Notes under the pieces: generated by a model
Database searches by the model: none
The model's input: only the letters and a program-made list of their open reading frames with translations
Told to the model about the DNA's origin: nothing
Source: Eupeodes corollae
Lineage: Eukaryota; Arthropoda; Insecta; Diptera; Syrphidae
Direction of reading: 5' to 3'
NCBI RefSeq assembly: GCF_945859685.1
Contig: NC_079148.1
Location: forward strand, 39,877,946-39,941,945
DNA length: 64,000 nt
Part shown: positions 46,791-59,214 of the stretch, one piece after another
How positions within the stretch are numbered: position 1 is the stretch's first letter
How the letters are laid out: every line of letters starts with the position of its first letter
Program-made: the position numbers and the translations under genes

Positions 46791-47183
46791 ATGCATTATT
46801 TAATTAAATTGGATGTTTCAAATTTTCGGTTTTTAAAGATGGAATTCGACATCTGTCAAACTAAGCTGTGATTCTGTGACAGCTAAATATAGTGCTTTAA
46901 GAGGAAATTATGGTAAACATAATCGTCCAACTACACCAACAATTGTGAAGAAATTTGAAGAGACTCGATTGGTTACAGATATTTTTTCAAGTCGTGCATC
47001 ATCGTTTCGATAGTACCACTGAAAATATCGCTGATGTAAGTGAAAGTTTTGCCGAAGACCCAAATTTGTCGATTCCTCGTCGTTCTCAAGAATTAGGACT
47101 ATCTGTATTTGGATCTGCACCTACATCCACATTAAGTCCAGCTCACACAAAAATTGAAGACAGTTCACCATTTAAAATTTGAT

Positions 47184-48286
47184 GATGATTTTTTTGAGGT
47201 TAGGATTTTCATGCATTAGTATTTCACAGATCACGCGGGATTTCAGATATGGTGTCAAAGCGAAAGATGCTCAGTATGCTTTGACATTTCATCATGAATA
47301 GACTTACTAACGAGCAACGCTTGCAAATCATTGAATTTTATTACCAAAATCAGTGTTCGGTTCGAAATGTGTTTCGCGCTTTACGTCCGATTGCCTACAT
47401 AATCGACCAAGTGAGCAAACAATTAATGCGATTGTGACCAAGTTTCGCACTCAGTTTACTTTATTGGACATTAAACCAACCACACGAATGCGTACAGTGC
47501 GTACAGAAAAGAATATTGCGTCTGTTTCTGAGAGTGTTGCTGAAAACCGTGAAATGTCGATTCGTCGCCGTTCGCGGCAATTGGGTTTGTGTTATTCGAC
47601 CACATGGAAGATTTTACGCAAAGATCTTGGTGTAAAACCGTATAAAATACAGCTCGTGCAAGAACTGAAGCCGAACGATCTGCACTGTTTGGTGTGGTTT
47701 GTACGCTGGTGGAATCATTGGACCGTATTTTTTCAAAGATGCTGTTGGACGCAACGTTACGGTGAATGGCGATCGCTATCGTTCAATGCTAACAAAATTT
47801 TTGTTGCCAAAAATGGAAGAACTGTACTTGGTTGACATGTGGTTTCAACAAGATGGCGCTACATGCCACACAGCTCGCGATTCTATGGCCATTTTGAGGG
47901 AAAACTTCGGAGAACAATTCATCTCAAGGAATGGACCGGTAAGTTGGCCACCAAGATCATGCGATTTGACGCCTTTAGACTATTTTTTGTGGGGCTACGT
48001 CAAGTCTAAAGTCTACACAAATAAGCCAGCAACTATTCCAGCTTTGGAAGACAACATTTCCGAAGAAATTCGGGCTATTCCGGCCGAAATGCTCGAAAAA
48101 GTTACCCAAAATTGGACTTTCCGAATGGACCACCTAAGACGCAGCCGCGGTCAACATTTAAATGAAATTATCTTTAAAAAAATGTCATTTACCAATCTAA
48201 CGTTTCAAATAAAGAATCGATGAGATTTTGCAAATTGTATGCGTTTTTAAAAAAAAAAGTTTTCAAGCTCTTAAAAAATCACCGTT
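47184..48286 (+). mobile_element. Mariner M1, copy 3, internally deleted
   Basis: Positional twin of 18,954-20,245, with the same altered left end and the right end AAAAAATCACCGTT followed by TA (48,287-48,288). It is shorter because of a 191-bp internal deletion. Confidence 0.85.
47294..48223 (+). pseudogene. M1 transposase with internal deletion (copy 3)
   Basis: It starts at the same ATG as copy 2. A 4-bp loss near 47,391 shifts the frame early. At about 47,683 a 191-bp deletion, whose edges share TGC, removes the segment with the first catalytic Asp (ILFSDEIHFW in copy 2) and shifts the frame again. The frame from 47,699 to 48,223 is open and keeps FQQDGATCHTA, CDLTPLDYFLWG and GQHLNEIIFKK. 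The protein cannot be active. Confidence 0.88.
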
Positions 48287-48719
48287 TACAACGTTCGTCG
48301 TAGATACGTGGATTGTGTGCTTGAAAACCAGGCGGTGGACGGCACATTTCGCACTGGGTAGGTATGTTATATAATAAAATTGTCGTATTTGGGGTTCTGA
48401 GCATTCTCAAAATATTAAAGAGAGGTCATTACATCCACAAAAAGTCACTGTTTAGTGCGCTCATTGGTCCGAAATTGTGATTGGCATAGGACCTTACTTC
48501 TCCGAAAACGACTATGGAACGACTGTCACCGGCAATTCGGAGCCTTATGGTCATATGATAACCGATTTTTTTTTGCCTGCTATTAAATAATACGACTTGA
48601 AGAATATGATATTTCAACAAGATGGTGCCACATGACACACAGCTCGAATGAATATGGCTTTACTGCAAAAGACATTTCCTGGACGCGTAATTTCTCGTCG
48701 TGGTGATATTAACTGACCA

Positions 48720-50190
48720 CCAAGATTATGCCTTATATATAATTAAGGCTTACCAATTCACCTCTCATTTTGAAAATTGCCGATATGAGCTCCTGGTTGT
48801 TCTCGTTTCGAAAGTAGTTACGTTCGCATAAATTATGATTTAGATGGTTGTATGTAGATCTATGCACCGAGGATTAATAGATTCCAGAAATCGTGATCGC
48901 AGTAATTACCATTTCATCAACTATTCGAAAGTCTGTTCTACAGTAGTCAGCAAGGTCTTCTAGCTTCTTATACCACAAATTTTTCTTCTCAATTGTTTTC
49001 AATGCCAGAATTTTTGGGAGTCTTTCGTCTGGCATATTAAAAACTTTTTTGATGTAATCAATATGACATACAATAGTTTTGATGAAGAGCGGGGGTAATC
49101 CTGTCTCAATTGAGATCATATAGTTTGGGCTCTTTTTCGGTAAACGAAAGCATCTTTTAATGAAGAATCTCTGAAGTTTTCCCATAGTTTCAAAAGTCTC
49201 CTCTCCCCAAACCTGTGCTGCATACATCATAATAGATTCTGATCTGCAATAAAAACCTTAAATTTGACACTATGTGATATTGACTGGTTTGAGAAGCATT
49301 TCTTGCATGTTGCAGATATTGCACTTTTAGATTTAATCAGCCTTTCTTTAAGATGTGTTTCCATATTAAGATTGCTTGTTCCTGGATATTTGTATGTTTT
49401 AACAATCTCGATTGGTTCTCTGTCATAGTGCCATTTCTCATTCCTGGCTGTTCTACCAGAACCATTCCGCAATATCATCACCTTGGTTTTGCTCAAATCA
49501 TCTTTCAGATTCCATGACCGCCAATACACATTTAATCGGTTAATCATCAACTGTAGGGTTTCGGGCGAGTTAGGAAACAATTTGAATTCATTTGCAAAAA
49601 GCAAGTCTCTGATGAGTGTCCTCGATATTTCAATTCCACCAGGAAGAAAATCAATCAGGTCCTCTATGAACAAGGCAAAACGATTTGGACTTAAATTGCA
49701 ACCCTACTTGACTCCAGTCTTTGAGTCCATACACTCCGACTTTTCGGCCACATTCCATACCGCTGCCTTATTTTCGTCATAGATGCTTTCTAGTACCTGC
49801 CCAAGTTTGTCTGACATCCCATAATTGTAAAGCTTGAAGAATAGTGATCGGCGTTCAACGGTATCAAAATCTGCCTCGAAATCGACAAAAAATACATAGA
49901 CCTTCTTTTTTTGTTCAGTAGAGGTTGCCACTATGCTTTGCAGTACAAAAATATTGTCAATAGTCGAGTAGCCACTTCTAAAACCTGCCTGAAATTTTCC
50001 AAGCAACTTATTATCATAAATCCAATGGGTCCAGTGGTTATTCAATAATGTTGCGAATATCTTGTAGGTGGCGTTGAGAAAGGATATCCCACAGTAGTTG
50101 GATGGATCATCAATGTTGCTTTTCTTGTGTATGGGAAAAATTAAGGAATTTTTAAACTGTTCAAAAGAATCGATGCTTACAACAATTCGC
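48720..50190 (-). mobile_element. Non-LTR retrotransposon, second family (copy B)
   Basis: Counterpart of 20,690-22,130 on the minus strand. RT pieces are FPIHKKSNIDDPSNYCGISF (near 50,140), QAGFRSGYSTIDNIF, FFVDFEADFDTVERR, then a stop after GVK at 49,704. The next frame (49,673-49,227) has MFIEDLIDFLPGGIEISR and LLFANEFKLF in place of the catalytic FADD. The C-terminal part (49,230-48,874) has RLPKILALKTIEKKNLWYKK. The shared stop shows decay before the blocks separated. The 5' half including the endonuclease is missing. Confidence 0.82.
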
Positions 50191-50759
50191 GGGTTGGTCA
50201 TTTAAATGATGTATTATTTCACACATTATGTCAACGTTCAAACTTTACAATATAAAAGAAATGTTATGAAAAATGTATATGTGTTTTATTTACGTTTACC
50301 TTTGAAACTGAAAAATGGATAACCCTGTACTTAGTCAAATTTCTATTGTTTCTTCAAAAATATGGTTTTTAAAATTTCTTTTTATGAAATTCTGTTTTTA
50401 AGTTCTGCAAATTCGTTACATGAACTTGGCTAGACACAGTATGGCTAAAAATAAAATAATTTCGTAAAGTTATACGCTTATCAGGTTATTCCAATTTGAG
50501 GCTGGAAATAAATGTTGCCTTAGATAAATAGTTCTCAAAATTGGTGAGTTTGTATGATGTTATCCTGATTGATAATTCAAGCTTTTGACTCCAACGTCCA
50601 AACCAAACATGGCTGTTAATACTATTTATGTTATTTCAATGTGAGATTCGGTTTTCTCAGGACAACACAACTTTTAGAAAATTATTTAAAATACGTTTTT
50701 ACTTGGGACATGTAGGAACTTTATGACAGGTTTTGCATTCGTAAAAATTTCGAACTAAA

Positions 50760-53700
50760 GATTTTAATCATACATGACATTACGATGGTAAAGAAGTCCC
50801 CCAAATCTTTCCGTCTGTCTTTCGTTTGTCTGTCTATCTGTCCTCGCCTCGTTTTAAGCAGATTCGTTTTTTCCACTCTTTTTTAAGATAAAAAATAATA
50901 GTAGACTCCATACAAATTTTTTGGTCAAAAATCGAAATTTCAAATGCTCTCAAAAACAAACCGATACATTTTTATAATTTTTCTTTTGTTTTATTTTGTG
51001 AACTTGGATTTTTTAAGATTTCGTTTTCATGTTACAAATTGTTTTAATAAAGTGGGAAAAGTGGAAATAGTTAACTAATTTGTAGCTAGTTTGTTAAATT
51101 TTTGATTGTCTCCTGCTAGGTAAATAGTAAATATTGCGACAAGCAATTGTCCAAATTTTGAAATTTTCGTCTATTAAATACAACTTCTTAATAGCTCTCT
51201 TTATATAAATATCCTAATAAAGCATTTCGTCGTTTTTTTTGAAACAAAGCTAATTTTGAATTTTTTCTACTTTACACCAACAGTATTTAAAAATACGATT
51301 ATTTCAAAAACAAAAAGGAGGCTGGTATGCGACCCACACTGATAACACTGATAACTTCCCATCCCGTCTGTCGATTTGTCTTGCTTAATTGTTTGTCTAT
51401 ATGTACTCGTATCAATTTTTACCAAATTTGCGTACTATTTTTTGTTGATTTCATTTTTTATGAAAAAACGGACTGTTGGATTTTTATATAAAAATTACTG
51501 AATATCGAAAACAATATTTTCTGTGAAATAAAATAAGTTTGAAGCCAATGTTTTTAATTTTTGAAAAGATTGTAGTGAAATTTTCCACCGTAATACCGAC
51601 CCGACGGACTGAATATAATTCCGATTGTTTTAAAAACAATATTGGATTTCCGAATTCAATATTGTCGAAGATGCGAATTAAATTCTTTTTGTTTTAAATG
51701 ACTTAAAATTAAACCAAAATCGAAATTGCACACCGCCGATGTGCCGCGAAAGTTATTATGATACTTTACGAGAAACGTCAGTCGATATGACAAACAGGTG
51801 AAAGAATTCACCACAGGTAGCAATAAAAGTATTGCCAGCACGGTAGCTCAGCTTAAGGGGGGGTTTCGATTAGTAAATATTTTATTAATCGAGGTGATTA
51901 ATAAAATTGATATAAAATTGAATTCAAAATGATATCGAAGTATGACGAGGTGAATTTGTCCAAGTCGTATTGTTTAAGGCGCCAGGAAACTTTTTACTGG
52001 AAGTTTACCAAAACCAGAAGCTGAAAAATTAGTCTTCAAACAAAGAATGAAATACAAGAAAGGTTTTGTTTTCCGGATGGGAAATTTAAGTTATATTTAT
52101 TTGCCTGGAAAACCTTGGCCGAAGCCGGGATTAAAAACCAGGATCTTTTATAACAAAAAAAAAGAAAAGATACAAATTGAATTATGGAGGTTGACAGAAG
52201 GTCAATTCTCAATAAATGTATTGCAAACAAAAGAAAGATTATTAATCGATAACCAAAATTGGAAAACAAAAAATAGACAAACCAAGAAAAATCACTCGTA
52301 GTCCTTTCTCAAAGAAAACTTTTCTCCACAGTCGAACAAAATGTAGGTTTTTTTAAAAACAAAATCCTTCACACAGTTTTTCCTTCGTCTAATCACTTTG
52401 GGCGCAATCCAAAAAGTGGCCATCATCATGGCGAGCTTGACCCTTCCGGCTACCTGCCCTTAGGCAATCCTCTCGAATCTTTTGCGTGGTGATCGATCTG
52501 TCTCGGTCCCGCAACTGCCTCCATCCATAAGATTGGAGTGTGCGACCGAGAAGCCAGATATCTTTCATCACACGCGATCTCTTTAAAAGGTGATGTGATC
52601 ACCCAGTAGCTCAATGAGTGAGTTCAGCTCTTCACTTTCCAACCCATTCTAGCCAAGACTTTCTGGAAAAATCATGTGGAATTCCTCGCATTACCGAGTA
52701 TTTACACGCGCTAGTTTTTAGTTGAGGAAAGACTACTTATGTGGTGTTAAAGGAAGTCGGTAGCCAAGCCTATAATTAAAATAAAAGTTATTAAGATATT
52801 CTTGGAGTGATTTTTCTATCGTTAATAATTATGTACTTTATGGTGGGCCCTCGGCCATACTACGTTAAAGTTGGTGTGACTTTTCTACACACATTGTTGG
52901 GCATGGGTATCGTCTTCATGCCTTGACGATATTGTTTATCCAATATTTGGGCCAACCGTCGCACAGTTCGTTGGTGTGGAATCCTTTCGCACACTTTGAT
53001 AGGACCTGGCTGATGGTCCAGTTTTCTACTAAATTCTTCCAGAATTTTGCGGCCGCAGTAAGAACTCATTAAGGGTAGCTAGCAACAAGGGAGGTGAAAC
53101 TTAGTGTGGTAAAATTTACCGCAACAAGATATTTGAGTCGAAAATCAATTTTTACCAACTTTTGTTAATTTTTTTAGGTCTTTAATTTTTTGTACAAAAA
53201 CCGTCAACTCGATTTTTTCCAAAATTTTACTGAATATTAACAACATTTTTTTTTTTGAAAGATAAACGTAGTTTAAATCCAATATCTACAAGTTTTGAAA
53301 AGGTATTTGAGTCGAAAATCAATTATTACCAACTTTTATACATTTTTTTTTAGGTTTATTTTTTGTAAGAAACTGTCAACTCGATTTTTCTCAAAATTGT
53401 ATCAGATGTCAAAACCATTATTCTTCATTGCACAAAATTGCTTTGGAGATGAAATCATATTTTAGTCCTACAATTTTGGAGGTGACAATTTTTTTCAGTT
53501 TTTTTGATTTATAAAAAAACCGTTTGATGGAATTTTTCCAAAAATATACTTCTTTGATATCACGTTACAATATATTATATAAAATCTAATTCTAGTCTCT
53601 AGCGTGTTTGGTTCGTAAGATATTTAGGGTTAACCAAAATTTTCACCTTTTTTTCAAACTGCTATGGTAAAAAAAAACACCCGCGCAATTTTCTTGCCCT

Positions 53701-53960
53701 TTCTGGATTTTTCTGCCTTATATACTGTATAACAAAATTTATTAAAAATCGATATCTCTTCCTGTTCTTGAGGTATGAACGACGAATAAAACGTCGCTAA
53801 CGTACGGACGTACGAACGTACGTATACACGAACGCACAGACATCTTTCTAAAAATCTTTTATTTGGACTCTAGGGACTTTGAAACGTCGAGAAATGTAAA
53901 AATTTTCAATTTCACAATAACTTCCTATGTGAAGTTAATAAAATAGTTGTCCACTATTTG
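50760..53960. repeat. Dispersed non-coding repeat (copy B), with a later insertion
   Basis: Counterpart of 22,690-25,030. It shares the microsatellite near 50,810-50,845, fewer tandem units, the CGTACG-rich stretch near 53,805-53,830 and the terminal hairpin at 53,920-53,935. It is interrupted at 51,571-53,126 by an insertion absent from copy A. Confidence 0.6.
51571..53126. mobile_element. 1,556-bp insertion bounded by TGT...ACA (candidate solo LTR)
   Basis: The insertion splits a tandem unit that is continuous in copy A (near 23,500). It begins TGTAGTGAAATTTTCCACCG and ends TAAAATTTACCGCAACA. AGAT stands on both sides (51,567-51,570 and 53,127-53,130; AAGAT if the end is shifted by one base). 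The ends are imperfectly inverted around AAATTTT. TGT...ACA ends with a 4-5 bp duplication fit a solo LTR of an LTR retrotransposon, though it would be long for one. No transposase or pol motif was found; the open frame at 52,047-52,301 is unrecognised. A non-autonomous DNA element is the alternative. Confidence 0.55.
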
Positions 53961-55287
53961 ACCCTAAGTTCGAGTGTCTGTTTTTAAAGGTTTGGTACCT
54001 TGGTAATTTTTTTGAAGTATGTTAGTGCGTATAATTAAAAATTTAATTTTCGATTTTTTAAAGATTGCAAGTGACTTTTAAAAAGTAGGATCCAGAGTCT
54101 CTGTTAGAAACACAACACAAAATACAAACCGATACGATCTTTAACAAAAAAGAAGAAAAAGTTGTGTAATATGTTAAATTTAAACTCATGATTAAAAACA
54201 CCATTATATTTTTCCATTTAATAATTTAATTTTTGGGTATGAATGAAAATGGCAATAAAATTGTTTCTTAAAAAAATAGTTTTTTAGAGCAAGCTTCAAA
54301 ATTTAAAATTAAATTTTAAGTCCTAGATTATAAAGGCTAACATAATAAAATAAGTTCAAAATGTAATGTTTGAATTGTCTGTATTAATTTTCATCAATCT
54401 TAAAAGTTTGATAAAAGTACGTATACGCCTGGGTGTACCGTTCTAATTGTTTCTTTCTTTGAAGTTAACTTGATCACCATTAGATGTTTAAATTTAATCA
54501 ATATTGTTTGAGTATCAATATAGTAATTTGTTTTTTATTTTTGAAAAATTACCTGCGCGTCATTTAGTTTATCAATCCGTCCCTGTATCAACTAAAGATG
54601 CAAAATGTATATATCCTGGTTTAGCAATTGTTTTTTTTCTGCATTTCCAAAAACTTTGGCGAAGAGAAACTATAATTGTCGTTGCAGAAATTGGAGATAC
54701 GTGATGGACTGGCGTATCCTTATAACGTACATACCCAGAAAATCTCTTTGCACTTTTAAGCTGCATTTTGAACATTTAGTGTGGATTGTAAGTGTCCGTG
54801 ACCGTAATTATAGGTAAACACAAAACAGGCATAGGGCAGTTATTTTTATGTTTTCCTATAAAATTATTGTGACCACGAATACAGTGGATTGGGTTGGGAA
54901 TACTGTTGTCTAATTTTTGTGTTTTATTTGTTGTGCCTTATTAGTTAGTTTAAAATCTCTACAGTCGTAAGACTACAAAATATATAGGTTCTGCAATGCA
55001 ATTGTGTTATGTTTTTTTGTTTTTGAATTTTAATTGGGAGTATGTCAGAGAAGAGGGATAGACAGACTTTTTTGTTTGCCACCTAATTCAAATGAGGATA
55101 GACGTGTGGTTTAAATCTACAGTTTGCGCCAGTTTTTGAATTAGTTTTTTTTTGTATTCAACTTTATTTGTATAAAGAAGTATGTGTGTTAATTACAATA
55201 AATATCACGTTTTTCATAATAAATCATAATTCTAAAGTTTGTAGACATTGTTGTTGATTGAGGGAATGTAGTTATTTGTTTGCTATA
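53961..55287. other. AT-rich non-coding DNA (copy B)
   Basis: Counterpart of 25,031-26,647, with some internal deletions relative to copy A. No gene recognised. Confidence 0.5.
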
Positions 55288-55293
55288 ACGCAA

Positions 55294-55473
55294 ATGACGG
55301 ACATTAAGATAATAGACGGTCCATATATCATCTCAGCACAAGAGAAGTACTTACTTAGTGAAGACAAAAATGATATTGAAATAAATAATTGTGTTCAAAA
55401 CATCCCGGTTTTTTACGAAACGTTCAACGCAAAAGTTTCCCAATTAAAGGTTTCATTTAAAGAAGCCCGTTAA
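55294..55473 (+). CDS. Small unrecognised open frame just beyond the duplicated block
   Basis: An ATG opens 59 codons of mixed, non-repetitive composition (MTDIKIIDGPYIISAQEKYL at the start). I recognise no domain. It begins seven bases after the last position shared with copy A, so its counterpart would fall inside the gap. It could be part of an exon, a transposon fragment or chance; the evidence for a real gene is weak. Confidence 0.15.
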   Translation: MTDIKIIDGPYIISAQEKYLLSEDKNDIEINNCVQNIPVFYETFNAKVSQLKVSFKEAR

Positions 55474-55579
55474 TTGGGAAGTTGTCACTTGCAAGCTATC
55501 ATCATTTGTTGACCTTTAACAAGAAATAACTTATTTAAAATGTAACCGTACATGTTTGGACACAGTATTGACATTGTGT

Positions 55580-55870
55580 ATTTTTGTAGTCACAGTTTGC
55601 AAAATTGAAGAAGTTTTGGTTCGTTGTGAAGAACCTTCTCGGTCGGCAATAGTGCAACTGGTGAACAAATTTGAAAGTCAGTAAAGTGAAGAATCATCAA
55701 ATATTACTGCTGTTACCAGTAGGGTTTACGAAAACCTTGGTTTGTCGATTCTTCCTCGATCTTTATAATAATGCATTACACAAACGACATTGCACAGTAT
55801 TTTGTGGAAAAACGTAGAAAAAGGCTTTAAAAGTTCAGTAAGAACCTAAGTCAATCAATCAGAAGCAATG
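55580..55870 (+). mobile_element. Mariner-type transposase relic (N-terminal part)
   Basis: One frame reads SRSAIVQLVNKFESQ, a stop, then NITAVTSRVYENLGLSILPR and, after a further stop, TLHSILWKNVEKG. The order matches the mariner N-terminal region elsewhere in the window (TINAIVTKF, NIASVSESVAEDREMSIRRR, TTWKILRKDLG). It is heavily decayed and truncated before the catalytic domain. Confidence 0.5.
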
Positions 55871-55899
55871 TAATATCATTACTTATTACGGCCTTTAAA

Positions 55900-57763
55900 T
55901 TGATAAAAACTTCTTGATTTGTATGAAAAACTCATCATCATGAGAACTTTTATCCCAAATAGGACTAAAAACATCAGATCTAAGAAAAATGCTTCGTTTG
56001 GTGGACGCTCTAAAAAGGTTATTAGGAGGTAAGTTTCCATTGCTTTAAAGCCAACCAAGCTAAGGAAAATCTCGGACCGACCCAAGGTGCTTTCATCTGC
56101 TTTTGTCATAGTCCATGCTTCTGCACCGTATAACAGGACGGCGTCTTATATAGCGACACTTTGGTCCCTCGAGCGAGGACTTTACCACTCGATTGCTTTC
56201 TTAGCCCAAAGAAACAGTGGTTAGCAAGAGTTATTCTGCGTTTGATCTCAGCACTGGTGTTGTTTTCTGCGTTTACAGCGGAGCATAGGTAGACGAAGTC
56301 CTTGACTACCTCAAAGTTACGTCTGTCGAAGGTGACGTTTTGACCAAGACTTCGGTGTTGTATGTCCTTTCTAGACGAGAGCATGTTCTTTGTTTTGCCC
56401 TCATTAACCGTTAAACCCATTTTTGAAGCCTCTGACTCAATACTCACAAAAGCCCCATTGACATCAAGCTTAGTTTTTACGAATATGTCAATGTCATCAG
56501 CATATGCCAGTAATTGGACAGACTTTTGAAAGATAGTGCCTCTAGTGTTGATGTCTGAGTTCTGCACTATTCTTTCAAGCACGATGTTAAAAAAATCACA
56601 TGACAGCCCATCACCTTGTCTAAAACCTTTTTTGACATCGAAAGGTTCTGTTAAGTTGTTTCCAACCTTTATGGACGAGTTTGGAAGGGATGCAAAAACT
56701 AGACATTGCTATATACAGCTCGTTCCTGTAGATGCTGTCATATGCGGCCTTGAAATTGGTGAAAAGATGGTGGATGTAGATTTGGTGTTCTTGGGTTTTT
56801 TCCAGGATCTGCCGTAATGTGAATATTTGATCAACTGTGGACTTTCCTGGTCTAAGGACCTATGAGGTTGTTGACGATGGCCTTAAGACGTTCACATATT
56901 ACGGCAGAGAAGATTTTATAGGCGATGTTAAGTGAACTGATTCCTCTATAGTTGGTGCAGTTTAGAGGGTCTCCTTTTTTAAGGATCGGGCAAACAATAC
57001 TGAGGTTCCATTCATCGGGCATGCTTTCTTCCGACCATATCCAACAGATAAGTTAGTGCATGCTCCTATCCAACTTATCTCAAGCTGCTTTAAAGAGCTC
57101 GGCATTCAAGCCATCCACTCCAGGGGCTTTAATAGACTTCAGCTTAGATATGGCAATCTTTACTTCGTCTAAGTCGGGAGGACGGAATTGTTGACTTTCG
57201 TCGTGTATGTTGAATGGATCATTGCGCTTGACAGCGGAATTCAGTTCGTCCTCGCCGTTATACAGTCTGCAGAAATGGTCCTTTCATATCCTCAGTATTG
57301 ACTGCGATTCCACTATGATGTTTCACCTTTCGTCTTTGCAGCCTTCGGTTACAGGCAGAGAACTTCGAAAAAAGTTACTTGTAACTCGGTCGGAAAAGGA
57401 TTTTGCGATCTCTGGCGATTGTATAAGTTCGACGTTGTACCTTCTCCCAGCACCTTCCTGTTTTGCTTTGGGTCTGGAAATCCGAAGTGCTACCTTGGCT
57501 ACAACGAGGTAGTGGTCCGAGTTGATGTTTGCTCCTCGGAAAATTCCGAAACCCATGATGCTGGAAGCGTGTCTTGCATCGATCGCTTTATGGTCAATCT
57601 GGTTGACGGTAGATTGATCTGGAGAAGTCCAAGTTCGTTTGTGGATGTTGAGGTGTAGAAAATGCGTACTGGCTACCATGACTTTTCACCCCGCAGCAAA
57701 ATCTATGAGCCTGAATTCGTAGTCGGAAGTGATGTCGTGCAGGCTGTTCTTCCCGATTATTCC
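55900..57763 (-). mobile_element. RTE-type LINE fragment (endonuclease end to C-terminus)
   Basis: Minus-strand member of the RTE-type family. It begins at GKNSLHD in the endonuclease (57,763) and continues through VNQIDHKAIDARHASSIMGF and SDHYLVVAKV. An internal deletion near 57,348 joins the linker directly to TEGCKDE. The RT has KSIKAPGVDGLNAELFKAA near 57,100 and, at 56,582-56,106, MLERIVQNSDINTRG, QLLAYADDIDIF with the catalytic YADD intact, and GAFVSIESEASKMGLTVNEG. A truncated C-terminal part follows. A Jockey-type LINE abuts it at 57,764. Other frames are broken. Confidence 0.8.
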
Positions 57764-59090
57764 ACATGCCTTCACTTCGCTCTACTTTCGTGCTCGTACT
57801 GTATCTAAAGTCCTTAAACATCACCAAATTGACAGAACTGATGGCCCGGATGATATTCCCGTTATTGTTCTGAAGAAGCGTTTTCCAACACTGGTAAAAC
57901 CAATGTGGAAGCTTTTTCATCAATCTTACTGTTAAAGTCTCATTTCGAGCGGATGGAAAACAGCATTTTTTCAGCCAATACCAAAAAAAGGTGAATCTTC
58001 CTCAGTATGAAATTATCAATCAATTGTACTTACATCCCTCCGTTTCACAGTCATGAAAACGCTGATTCATTATCATCTCGAAGATTGTAAGCTTCTTAAT
58101 GACCGGCAGTACGGCTGTCGTAGCAATAAGTCTGATTTTAATCTTATGGTTCATCTTCCCGAAAAGTGAACAAAGAACAAATCTTTACATCGTCTTGGAG
58201 AAAGTTATAATATTGCACTCGGTATTTCAAAGGCATTTGAGAGGGTTTGACATCATGCACTTAAATCGAAAATGCCTGCCTTCTGTTTGGTTGAATCCTG
58301 CTTCGTTGGCTTAAGAACTATTTTTCTCAATACGAGTAGTATTGGATGCGTTTAAGTCCGAAAATGATGTAATAAATGCTGGTGTGCCTCAAGGCTCTGT
58401 TTTGTCTCCGACACTCTTTATTATTTTTATTAACGATCTTTTGTCTGCTACTTCTAATCCAATTAATTGTTTCGCTGAGTACTCTTAGCTTTCCATATTT
58501 GTGTTTAGATTCACATTCCTCTTCTTCGGATGTGAAGCATAAGAAACCGAGTAGAATTCAACGCTTCGAAAACCCAATGCTGTCTAGAATCATTAAAGTG
58601 AGATACACTCCACTTGCCATTACCCATGAATGGCACTTGCATCAATGAAACTGAACAACTCGATAATCTCTTGTGGAAAGATCATATACGCGTCGCCAAA
58701 AATTCCGCAAGACATTTGTTTTTGAGACGATGACAGACATTTTTTCTCTCTTTCTGAGCAAGCTACAATTTACAAAACCTTTATGCGTCCTAAACTTGAG
58801 TACAACTCCCATCTCTGAACTAGTGCTCCAGAAATTACTTAAGCCTCTTGGACAGCATTCAAGGAAGATCTTTTAAAACGATTGGTGACAGTACCATCAT
58901 TAAGGTCCTTCGAACTTCTTCGTAATGCTCCTGCTTCCAGGAATGCCGATCTTTTAATGTGGAATGCCTAACCAATCATTCTATTGTTCAAGAATCTAAA
59001 ACCCAATGTACAACAAAACCTCGTTTCTAACACTTCCTTCTTTTCCTAATGCTAACTCTGTGTTTCGGCATATTAAAGGTACTTAAAACC
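57764..59090 (+). mobile_element. Decayed Jockey-type LINE (reverse transcriptase)
   Basis: Plus-strand RT pieces lie in order: DRTDGPDDIPVIVLKKRFP near 57,832, GWKTAFFQPIPKKGESSS near 57,950, LLNDRQYGCRSNKSDFNLMV near 58,094, ALGISKAFERV near 58,217, and VINAGVPQGSVLSPTLFIIF followed by INDLLSATSNP near 58,368-58,460. FAEYS stands where FADDS is expected near 58,471. Later frames recall the C-terminal region. There are many stops and shifts. It is the same family as 1,680-2,700 and 28,800-29,700, and it interrupts or abuts the RTE fragment at 57,763. Confidence 0.72.
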
Positions 59091-59214
59091 CTTCAAGTGT
59101 GTTCTAATTATGTATCAGGAGGAAAACAGGTGAGACTCAACTGGCCATCTCATAGGCTGCGTTAATAACAGATTTGTGGCACTTGAGGCTTGAAAAATCC
59201 AATAAAGGTTGTTG

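Larger units (their letters stand above)
46800..50330 (+). mobile_element. Old mariner M2 composite (copy B)
   Basis: Same architecture as 18,600-22,280. M2 N-terminal remnants lie at about 46,840-47,183 (SFAEDPNLSIPRRSQELGLS near 47,043). M1 occupies 47,184-48,286 and M2 catalytic remnants follow to about 48,728. The minus-strand LINE runs to about 50,190, and the M2 tail ends near 50,330 with GGATAACCCTGTAC, a plausible inverted-repeat end. Confidence 0.8.
34176..55287. repeat. Large duplicated block, copy B
   Basis: Direct repeat of 5,763-26,647, with the same order of elements. Unlike copy A it keeps longer forms of the RTE 5' end (37,264), the third mariner family (40,376) and the LINE ORF1 (42,660). 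It lacks the mariner found at 12,802, about 600 bp matching 11,965-12,545, and most of the mariner relic matching 10,936-11,395. It alone has the insertion at 51,571-53,126. It continues past the point where copy A is cut by the gap. Confidence 0.93.

Noticed and set aside
52389..53069. Minus-strand frames of 60-69 codons within the 1,556-bp insertion.
   Set aside because: They match no retroelement motif I know and are of chance length for this composition.
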